This document shows positions 57,291 to 64,000 of a stretch of 64,000 bases of DNA, piece after piece. The notes under the pieces are model-generated. The model searched no databases and was not told the origin of the DNA. It worked only from the letters and a program-made list of their open reading frames with translations. The stretch is taken from the NCBI RefSeq assembly GCF_001885765.1, contig NZ_JXKD01000010.1, forward strand, positions 1 to 64,000. Reading direction: 5' to 3'. Both the position numbers and the translations under genes were made by a program. Positions within the stretch are counted from its first letter, which is position 1. The number at the start of each line of letters is the position of its first letter. The stretch comes from Enterococcus aquimarinus (GTDB taxonomy: Bacteria > Bacillota > Bacilli > Lactobacillales > Enterococcaceae).

Positions 57291-59051
57291 TTAGCCTTTA
57301 GAAAACTGGCTGTTATAGAGGTCGGCGTAAAAGCCGTTTTGACGCATCAAGGCTTCGTGATTGCCTTGTTCGATAATATCGCCGTGGTTCATGACTAAAA
57401 TATTATCGGCATTGCGAATGGTTGACAAGCGGTGAGCGATAACGAAAGAAGTTTTGCCTTCCATTAATTTGTCCATCGCTTTTTGAATTAACTCTTCCGT
57501 TCTTGTATCAACGGAGCTTGTTGCTTCATCTAAAATTAACATTGGTGCTTGTTTAATTAAGGCACGCGCAATCGTCATTAATTGTTTTTGTCCAACAGAC
57601 AGTTCCACACTATCATCTAAAATCGTATCATAGCCCTTTTGTAAGGTCGTAATGAAGTGGTGCAAGCCAACCGCTTTACAAGCATCGACAACAGCTTCAT
57701 CCGAAACGTCTTTTTGGTTGAAAATTAAATTTTCTTTGATTGTTCCTTCAAATAACCATGTGTCTTGTAAGACCATACAAAATTGATCATGCACTTCTTC
57801 GCGGCTCATCTCGTGAATCGATTTGCCATCAATGCGAATGTCACCTTGATTAATTTCGTAAAACTTCATTAATAAGTTGACGATGGTTGTTTTCCCAGCG
57901 CCGGTTGGTCCGACAATGGCAATCTTGCTACCAGGTGTCGCCTCAACAGAAAAGTCATTGATAATCATTTGATCGGGGTTATAACTAAAGCTAACATTTT
58001 CAAAGACAACATGTCCATCTGTTTGCGTTAATTGACGCGTCTTAGTCGCTTCATTAGTCATTTCTTCTTCACCTAAGAATTCAAAGACACGGTTTAATGC
58101 AGCACTAGCCGATTGTAAATTCCCAAAAGCTTGAGCCAATTGAGATAATGGATTCGTAAAAATACGAACATAAATCATAAACGCAACAATGACACCAAAG
58201 GTAATCGTGCCATTAAGCGCTAAAATCGAGCCGACCACACAGACCATGACGTAACCAAAGTTCCCAATGAAGCCCATCATCGGCATCATGATTCCAGAAA
58301 GGAACTGTGCCCGCCAAACACTGCCATATAAATCCATGTTTAGTTCTTCAAAGTTGTCTTGCACTTGTTTTTCGGCATTGTAAGTTGTAATCACGCTATG
58401 ACCAGAATAGATTTCTTCTGCATAACTCGAAATCGCTCCAAGCTTGACTTGTTGCGCGATGAAATGTTTTTGTGAAGTAGCCAAAATCACCGCTACGACC
58501 GCAAAACCTGCGAGAGAAGAGATAATAACGGTTAGACTAAGACGCCATTCACTATTGAACATCATGATAATTGAACCGACTAGTAACGTAACGGACGGTG
58601 CAAGCGTCGCAAGACTTTGACTAAGGGATTGACCAACAGTATCTAGGTCATTTGTGACACGACTAAGCGTATCCCCTTGTTTGTGTGAATCAAAATAACG
58701 TAGTGGCAATCGATCAATTTTCTCGGATACGTGACGTCGTAATTTTTTAGAGAAATTTTGGGTAATCGTCGTAATAATATAACCTTGTAAGTACGTCATG
58801 ATTGCCCCAATGAGATAAATAATCACTAAGAACGTCGCAATGCTTTTGATTTTATCTGTATCGATTGTGCCGCTTAATCCAGTGGCAATTGTGTCAGTAA
58901 TTTCGCTTAAACGGTCAGGACCTAAAATCGTTGTAATACTTCCAATGGTTGCAAAAATAACCGCCAACACAAAAGGAAGAGTATATGAACCAGCATATTT
59001 TTGGATGTTGGCCCAAGTTAAATGGCTTTGGGTTTCTTTTTTCTTACTCAT
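57291..59051 (-). CDS. heterodimeric ABC exporter, second subunit (EfrB/LmrD-like)
   Basis: A 586-residue half-transporter: six membrane segments (residues 20-320), then an ATPase. Walker A GPTGAGKTT near residue 378; the signature is degenerate, LSVGQK instead of LSGGQ; Walker B ILDEATSSVD keeps the catalytic Glu. With the partner this gives one competent and one degenerate ATP site, the hallmark of heterodimeric multidrug exporters such as TM287/288 and EfrCD. It overlaps the first subunit gene by eight bases. It likely exports drugs or lipids. Confidence 0.9.
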   Translation of the reverse strand: MSKKKETQSHLTWANIQKYAGSYTLPFVLAVIFATIGSITTILGPDRLSEITDTIATGLSGTIDTDKIKSIATFLVIIYLIGAIMTYLQGYIITTITQNFSKKLRRHVSEKIDRLPLRYFDSHKQGDTLSRVTNDLDTVGQSLSQSLATLAPSVTLLVGSIIMMFNSEWRLSLTVIISSLAGFAVVAVILATSQKHFIAQQVKLGAISSYAEEIYSGHSVITTYNAEKQVQDNFEELNMDLYGSVWRAQFLSGIMMPMMGFIGNFGYVMVCVVGSILALNGTITFGVIVAFMIYVRIFTNPLSQLAQAFGNLQSASAALNRVFEFLGEEEMTNEATKTRQLTQTDGHVVFENVSFSYNPDQMIINDFSVEATPGSKIAIVGPTGAGKTTIVNLLMKFYEINQGDIRIDGKSIHEMSREEVHDQFCMVLQDTWLFEGTIKENLIFNQKDVSDEAVVDACKAVGLHHFITTLQKGYDTILDDSVELSVGQKQLMTIARALIKQAPMLILDEATSSVDTRTEELIQKAMDKLMEGKTSFVIAHRLSTIRNADNILVMNHGDIIEQGNHEALMRQNGFYADLYNSQFSKG

Positions 59052-60807
59052 TAACTAATTCCTCCTTCGATAATTGTGAATAGGCAATTTCTTGATAGAC
59101 TTCGTTGTCTTTTAGTAATTCTTGGTGGGTTCCTTTACCGACAATGCGTCCTTCATCTAAAACAATAATCAAGTTCGCATCCATAATCGTGCTAATGCGT
59201 TGTGCGACGATTAATTTAGTCGTTTGTGGCAAACGTTCTTTTAAAATGCCTCGTAATTTCTTATCGGTTTGATAATCAAGAGCAGAAAACGAATCATCAA
59301 AGAGTAAAATTTCAGGCTGACGGGCAATGACTCTGGAAATCGCCAGACGTTGTTTTTGTCCACCAGAAAAGTTGCTGCCGGCTTGGGCAACAGGGGCTGC
59401 AAGTTGACCTTCTTCATTTTCGACGAAGTCTTTGGCTTGAGCAATTTCTAATGCCTCAAAGATCGCAGTGTCATCAAGTGGTGTAGCGGCACTCGTTCCT
59501 AATTCCATGTTTGAACGGATATCGCCTGCAAAAAGGACTGGTTTTTGAGGAATATACCCAATAATATTGTTTAACGTTTCGTGGTCAAAGTTTTTGACAT
59601 TTTGACCGTTAATCACAATTTCACCTTTAGTGGTGTCAAATAGGCGCGGAATCAGTTTTAGAATCGTACTTTTTCCACTACCAGTTGAACCGATAAAGGC
59701 AACCGTTTCACCGGTATTGGCCGTGAACGTAATGTCGTTTAACACAGATTCGGCTGCATTTGGATAAGCAAACGTCACATTTTTAAACTCCACGGTTCCT
59801 TTTTTCGGTAATTCTGTCATTTTTTCTTTCGTAAAGGTCACAGAAGAAAAGAGGTCTAAGACTTCATTAATCCGATTGGACGAAACGATTGCTCGCGGTA
59901 AGATGAAGAAAATCATTGTCATCATCATGAAGCCCATTACGACTTGCATCGCATAAGCGGTGAAAACGACCATATCAGAAAACAAGCTAATTTTGTCGGC
60001 ACCCAGTGCATTTTGAATTAAAAACGCACCAATCACATAGACAGCTAAAGTCAACCCGGAAGAAACGAGCGTCATCACTGGATTTAAGATGGACATCATG
60101 CGTCCTGTAAATAAGTTAACTGCTGTCAGTTCTTCATTGGCTTTTTCGAATTTTTCTTCTTGATAGCCTTTTGCATTATATGCTCGGATGACACGTAGTC
60201 CGGTCAGACTTTCGCGTGTCACGCTATTTAAATTATCGGTCAGTTTTTGAATCATCGCAAACTTCGGACGAACAAAAATCATTAAAATACTAATAGTAAA
60301 TAGTAAGAAAATGACCGCAACTGCTGTCGTAGCAGTCCATTCCCAACTTTTATTCGAAATTTTAGTAATCGCCCAAATGGCTGTAATGGGTCCTTTAATA
60401 ATGACTTGAAGTCCCATTGCGATTAACATTTGAATTTGGGTTAAATCATTTGTTGTTCTTGTAACCAGGCTCGGCACTGAAAAATGCTGAATTTCGTTCG
60501 TAGAATAATTGGTAACCCGGTTAAATAATTCTCGGCGTAAACGAGTGATTAATCCGGCTGCAATGCGAGCGGCGAAGAAACCGACTAAAATCGCAGAAGC
60601 AAAACTTAATAACGAAAGCCCAATCATTGTAAATCCAGGTTTTAAGATATCCGCTGTAACGGTTCCTGGTGTTTGTAAAAGAGTGGTGATTTCAGCCATG
60701 TACGAGGGAATTTTAAGTTCTAGATTCACTTGTACTAGGATAAAAATGATGCTAAGTACAAAAAGGAGTCTTTCTCCGGTACTTGATCGTTTGAAAATTC
60801 TAAACAT
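59044..60807 (-). CDS. heterodimeric ABC exporter, first subunit (EfrA/LmrC-like)
   Basis: A 587-residue half-transporter with six N-terminal membrane segments and an ATPase with Walker A GSTGSGKST near 373. The signature NFSGGQKQRLAISRVIA is canonical, but Walker B reads LLFDDSFSALD, with Asp in place of the catalytic Glu. Thus its own Walker side forms the degenerate site, while its LSGGQ-type loop completes the active site with the partner's Glu. The start at 60807 follows TAGGAGG. Located 40 bases downstream of a marR gene. Confidence 0.9.
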   Translation of the reverse strand: MFRIFKRSSTGERLLFVLSIIFILVQVNLELKIPSYMAEITTLLQTPGTVTADILKPGFTMIGLSLLSFASAILVGFFAARIAAGLITRLRRELFNRVTNYSTNEIQHFSVPSLVTRTTNDLTQIQMLIAMGLQVIIKGPITAIWAITKISNKSWEWTATTAVAVIFLLFTISILMIFVRPKFAMIQKLTDNLNSVTRESLTGLRVIRAYNAKGYQEEKFEKANEELTAVNLFTGRMMSILNPVMTLVSSGLTLAVYVIGAFLIQNALGADKISLFSDMVVFTAYAMQVVMGFMMMTMIFFILPRAIVSSNRINEVLDLFSSVTFTKEKMTELPKKGTVEFKNVTFAYPNAAESVLNDITFTANTGETVAFIGSTGSGKSTILKLIPRLFDTTKGEIVINGQNVKNFDHETLNNIIGYIPQKPVLFAGDIRSNMELGTSAATPLDDTAIFEALEIAQAKDFVENEEGQLAAPVAQAGSNFSGGQKQRLAISRVIARQPEILLFDDSFSALDYQTDKKLRGILKERLPQTTKLIVAQRISTIMDANLIIVLDEGRIVGKGTHQELLKDNEVYQEIAYSQLSKEELVNE

Positions 60808-60847
60808 AACTGTCGTTCCTCCTAAAAAATGTCTTAATCAACTAAAA

Positions 60848-61285
60848 TTATTGGATATTTTTTTTCATTTTTTCCACAACTTGCAAAAACGTTGCGATTT
60901 CATCTTCGGTTAAATCTTGCTGTAAGGTCTTTTCAATATCTTTTAGCACATGTTTGATTTGTTTAACGCTATCGATGGCTTTATCAGTTAAGATAATTTG
61001 ATTCCGACGTTTATCTTTTGACGAGACGCGACGTTCAACCAATCCACTTTTTTCCATTCGATCAAGTAATTGACTCGCAGTTGGTTTGCGAATCGATAAT
61101 TCTTCTTCGATATCTTTTTGGTGAATTTCTCGTAGATGGTTCCTCGAAATAAAATGGATGACCATTGCCTGTGGATGAGAAATATTTTCGATATCGTTTT
61201 GAATGGCTTCGTGATCGATTTTTCGACTCAATAAAATCGATAATTCGCGGATATGAAAGCCGAGCGCTCCTTGATGATTGTCCAT
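60848..61285 (-). CDS. MarR-family repressor
   Basis: A 145-residue winged-helix regulator. HTH RKPTASQLLDRMEKSGLVERRVSSKDKRRNQIILTDKA is clear, with helix pairs at both ends for dimerisation. ATG 61285 is preferred, since GGAGG (61297-61293) abuts the in-frame ATG at 61291 but is seven bases from 61285. Leads the marR-ABC-ABC operon and probably represses it through the palindrome over its promoter. Confidence 0.9.
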   Translation of the reverse strand: MDNHQGALGFHIRELSILLSRKIDHEAIQNDIENISHPQAMVIHFISRNHLREIHQKDIEEELSIRKPTASQLLDRMEKSGLVERRVSSKDKRRNQIILTDKAIDSVKQIKHVLKDIEKTLQQDLTEDEIATFLQVVEKMKKNIQ

Positions 61286-61298
61286 GTTCATCCTCCTA

Positions 61299-61347
61299 AT
61301 ATAGTTAACGCACTAACTATATTATCTATCTTCGAAAAAAATGTCAA
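61299..61347 (-). promoter_or_regulatory. marR operon promoter with overlapping operator
   Basis: Read leftward, TTGACA (61347-61342), a 17-base spacer and TAATAT (61324-61319). A perfect dyad ATATAGTTA-acgcac-TAACTATAT (61299-61322) covers the -10 box and start point. Confidence 0.85.
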
Positions 61348-61573
61348 TCAATATGAAAAAATTAAATGAAAGAAAATGAAAATGTGAGGTGTCAAGCAAC
61401 CAAAAAAGGAAGAAAAAGCCAATAATAGGGGATTTTCGCATTAAAAAAATTTCCTTTTCGTGTAATATTTGGTAAACCGTGTTACACTATTGAAGCGAAA
61501 AAAATAATAATAGTATTAAGCAAGGCGCAGAAAATCTGTTGTGAACTTGTTTAATAGAAGGATGTTAAATTAA

Positions 61574-63052
61574 ATGAGTCAAAACCGATTTTCAGAATAC
61601 CCGTTGGATGAATCGATTGTAGAGTCCCTATCCGTCTTAAAATATACGGATCCAACCCCTGTACAACGAGAAGTCTTGCCGCTACTGCTTAATAAAAAAG
61701 ATGTGATTGTCCGCTCGCAAACAGGGAGTGGAAAAACTGCCGCATTTGGCATTCCATTATGTCAATTAGTGGATTGGGAAGAACGCGCGCCACAAGCCTT
61801 GGTCTTAACGCCAACGAGAGAACTTGCGACACAAATTAAAGATGAAATATTTAATATCGGACGTTACAAACGCTTGAAAGTGGAAGCCTTATTTGGGAAA
61901 ACGTCTTATCAAACGCAAGTCAAAAATTTAAAGCAACGCACTCATATTGTGGTGGCGACACCAGGACGTTTATTTGATCATATTGAACGAGGAACGATTG
62001 ATTTAAGTCAAATTAAAACATTAATTATTGACGAAGCGGATGAAATGTTTGCGATGGGATTCATTGATCAAGTCGAAGATATTTTACAGGAGTTACCGCA
62101 AAATCGCACGACAGCCTTATTTTCAGCGACAATGCCAGATGCCGTTAAAAAATTAACGGAGCACTTTTTGAAACACCCGAAATACGTCGAAATCACGGAT
62201 ACTGACCAATCGAAAAAACGGATTCGCCAGCAATATATTCGCGTGGAAGATGAAGATAAATTAGCAACCTTAAAAGATTTATTAATCGTTGATAATCCAG
62301 ACAGTAGTATTCTTTTTTGTAATACGAAAGTGATGGTCGAACGGTTAATGAAAGAACTAGATCGCGCGGATATTAAAGTCGATATGCTCCATGGTGGCAT
62401 GGAACAACGAGACCGTACCCAAGTCATTAATGATTTTAAACGGGGCTATTTCCGTCACTTGGTCGCAACCGATGTCGCTGCTCGTGGAATTGATGTGGCG
62501 GATATTGCGCTCGTCGTGAATTACGATTTACCAGATAAACCAGAAACCTACGTCCATCGTATTGGTCGGACGGCTCGTTTTGAAAACAAAGGGAAGACCC
62601 TTTCGTTAGTTAATCCACGTGATCGTGCATCATTTGCAGCGATTCGCGAAGCACAAGGGGATGTGTTAGAAGAAATTCCTCGTCCAAGTCGAGCAACGGT
62701 GGATAAATACCGATTAGACTTTGAACAAAAACAACGAAAAAACCCAATGATTCGTAAAGAAAAAGGGCTAGATTTCAAAGAAGATATCATGAAAATTCAT
62801 ATCAATGCCGGTAAGAAAACAAAAATGCGACCAGGCGATGTAGTAGGCGCAATTTGTAATGTTGAAGGTGTTACGGGCGACGATATTGGCGTCATTAACT
62901 TAATGGATGTGTCCACATTTGTCGAAATATTAAATGGCAAAGGCGAAAAAGTCCTCAAAGCGCTTCAGTCAACGCCAATTAAAGGCCGCAAACGACGCGT
63001 CAGCCGTTCGAATGAGAGTGAATACGAACGCGATTTACGCAACGGTTATTAA
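61574..63052 (+). CDS. dbpA: DEAD-box RNA helicase, DbpA/YxiN type
   Basis: A 492-residue ATP-dependent RNA helicase. Motif Q region TDPTPVQREVLP, Walker A SQTGSGKT near residue 48, PTREL, DEAD in IIDEADEMFAMGF, SAT, then domain 2 with ATDVAARGID and HRIGRTAR. The C-terminal domain (about 405-475: MKIHINAGKKTKMRPGDVVGAICNVEGVTGDDIGVINLMDVSTFVEI) is the DbpA RNA-binding domain that recognises hairpin 92 of 23S rRNA, so a role in 50S assembly is expected. A Lys/Arg tail follows. TTACACT near 61482-61488 may be its -10; about 85 bases of leader precede ATG. Confidence 0.93.
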   Translation: MSQNRFSEYPLDESIVESLSVLKYTDPTPVQREVLPLLLNKKDVIVRSQTGSGKTAAFGIPLCQLVDWEERAPQALVLTPTRELATQIKDEIFNIGRYKRLKVEALFGKTSYQTQVKNLKQRTHIVVATPGRLFDHIERGTIDLSQIKTLIIDEADEMFAMGFIDQVEDILQELPQNRTTALFSATMPDAVKKLTEHFLKHPKYVEITDTDQSKKRIRQQYIRVEDEDKLATLKDLLIVDNPDSSILFCNTKVMVERLMKELDRADIKVDMLHGGMEQRDRTQVINDFKRGYFRHLVATDVAARGIDVADIALVVNYDLPDKPETYVHRIGRTARFENKGKTLSLVNPRDRASFAAIREAQGDVLEEIPRPSRATVDKYRLDFEQKQRKNPMIRKEKGLDFKEDIMKIHINAGKKTKMRPGDVVGAICNVEGVTGDDIGVINLMDVSTFVEILNGKGEKVLKALQSTPIKGRKRRVSRSNESEYERDLRNGY

Positions 63053-63065
63053 GAAAGAAATGGCT

Positions 63066-63118
63066 AACAGCAACAAACTCTTTTATCAGAGGTTTTGTTG
63101 CTGTTTTTTAGCATCTAA
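63066..63118 (+). terminator. terminator after the helicase gene
   Basis: AACAGCAACAAA pairs with TTTTGTTGCTGTT across a 20-base loop region containing CTC/GAG, then TTTT. Confidence 0.85.
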
Positions 63119-63283
63119 ACGAGTGAGGTGAAAGAGGAGGAAAAGACAATGTCAGTCTGAGAATCAGAGGAGGATTTTGAATGATAAAAACTTAATGAAT
63201 AAGAAAAGTGACAAATAGACCTTGCACTGAAACCGGTTTTATACGTTATACTTTCATTACTTTAAGAGAAAGAGGGGTTCATC

Positions 63284-63544
63284 ATGCAAACATATCTTAG
63301 AATTGGACAAACCTATCTATTCGCTCAAATACAAATTACTGATAACCAACTTTTTATTCACAGTCACCAAGGCATCCGTCAAGCAATCGAGCGGAAAATA
63401 GATTTGTCTCGCATTGATTGTCTCTATAAAGCACCATTTTTTGGAAGCGAGCAAATTTATTTTTCTTATGAAGGCGAACACTACTGGATTTATGAAGCAG
63501 GATTAGGGGTACAGGATTATTTAAAGAATCATTTGGTCAATTAA
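63284..63544 (+). CDS. small conserved-looking protein, unknown function
   Basis: An 86-residue soluble protein with no signal peptide or membrane segment. The sequence suggests a beta-rich fold (RIGQTYLFAQIQITDNQLFIHSHQ, then IYFSYEGEHYWIYEAG). ATG follows AAAGAGGGG, and a possible promoter TTGCAC (63222-63227) with TTATAC (63246-63251) lies upstream. I do not recognise the family. Good ribosome site and codon use support a real gene. Confidence 0.65.
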   Translation: MQTYLRIGQTYLFAQIQITDNQLFIHSHQGIRQAIERKIDLSRIDCLYKAPFFGSEQIYFSYEGEHYWIYEAGLGVQDYLKNHLVN

Positions 63545-63850
63545 TCTTCCTGTGTGAGGCGTATGTCAAATCAAGTGTGATGATTCGAAATGGGTGATAA
63601 ATTAGCTGCATAAGGATTCTCTTAACTTCTATTTTCTAGGAGATAGTGGACGATAGTTTGTCCCATCAATTAAAAAGCTTACTAAAGTACATGGCATTTG
63701 AGATAAAAATAAGAAATGACAGTCATTCTCCGTTTTATTCAGTCAGTAGTTGACTAACAACACATGTGTTTTGTACAAGAAATAGAAAAATGAACGACTA
63801 GAAAAAAATATGGCTAATGTCGATCACACTTATTAATAAATATCATTATT
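63545..63850. other. intergenic region without recognisable gene
   Basis: About 300 AT-rich bases after the small gene; I see no ribosome site with a substantial open frame and no RNA gene. Confidence 0.5.
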
Positions 63851-63853
63851 AAT

Positions 63854-63892
63854 GGCATCTGAATCCTGTAAAAGAGGTTCAGATGCCTCTTT
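63854..63892 (+). terminator. terminator-like hairpin
   Basis: GGCATCTGAA (63854-63863) pairs with TTCAGATGCC (63878-63887), then TCTTTT. An overlapping alternative pair AAAAGAGG / CCTCTTTT also exists. Confidence 0.75.
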
Positions 63893-63943
63893 TGTTTAAA
63901 AGTAGAAACTAGATAAATTATTATCGTTATTTTTTATTTGCCA

Positions 63944-63999
63944 TTGTCACGTGCTTGTGAAAAGGATATGATAAAAAAGATATTATTTAGTTGGGGGGA
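63944..63999 (+). promoter_or_regulatory. promoter and ribosome site of a gene beyond the edge
   Basis: TTGTCA (63944-63949), a 17-base spacer, TATGAT (63967-63972), then GGGGGGA at 63993-63999. The start codon should lie just outside the window. Confidence 0.75.
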
Positions 64000-64000
64000 T

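Overview
The window reads as chromosome of a low-GC Gram-positive coccus of the Lactobacillales, most probably Enterococcus or a near relative. Evidence: strong AGGAGG ribosome sites, TTG and GTG starts, a split LacL/LacM beta-galactosidase, LicT-type antitermination, a cre-like site and an EfrAB/LmrCD-like heterodimeric ABC exporter. Genus is an inference; there is no rRNA or other marker gene here.

Layout. 1-11220 is an accessory, AT-rich defence block: the 3' end of an FRG-domain gene, a complete group IIC intron seated on a terminator, the remnant of an older intron directly behind it, then a four-gene Wadjet (JetABCD) anti-plasmid operon and a small membrane protein. 11601-20335 holds stress, ion and toxicity functions: an SDR oxidoreductase, a SulP-UspA pair, a cation/proton antiporter, arsR and acr3 each with its own operator, and a tetR-MFS-esterase operon. 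20518-29864 is a carbohydrate locus: a YesMN-type two-component system divergent from an ABC sugar importer and lacLM. 29891-35020 has murE and a TPP-riboswitch-controlled thiamin salvage operon (tenA-thiM-thiD-thiE). 35157-36537 is a decay zone: two unrelated gene stubs abut at about 35471, followed by small membrane proteins behind LytTR-type direct repeats.

37278-43848 is a flavin-redox locus: a cytosolic ApbE flavin transferase, a divergent LysR regulator, a small NADPH-FMN reductase, an 808-residue flavin-reductase/FMN_bind/FAD-reductase fusion carrying an ApbE acceptor motif, and an OFA-family transporter. It resembles the lactobacillar hydroxycinnamate reductase (hcr) operons. 43878-51573 is a glyoxylate-to-glycerate module (Gcl, TIM-barrel isomerase, 2-hydroxyacid dehydrogenase, glycerate kinase, cupin) with PucR and IclR regulators. 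Its Gcl carries the canonical ThDP glutamate that E. coli Gcl lacks. 51648-56154 is a LicT-controlled beta-glucoside PTS operon. 56319-61347 has a MenA-like prenyltransferase and a marR-ABC-ABC exporter operon. 61574-64000 has a DbpA-type helicase, a small orphan gene and the promoter of a gene beyond the edge.

Connections: the thiamin salvage operon supplies the cofactor that Gcl needs, and ApbE would flavinylate the fusion reductase. The least described parts are the reductase locus with its structured leader, the Glu-containing Gcl operon, the LytTR-box locus with a frameshifted gene, and the stacked group IIC introns beside Wadjet.
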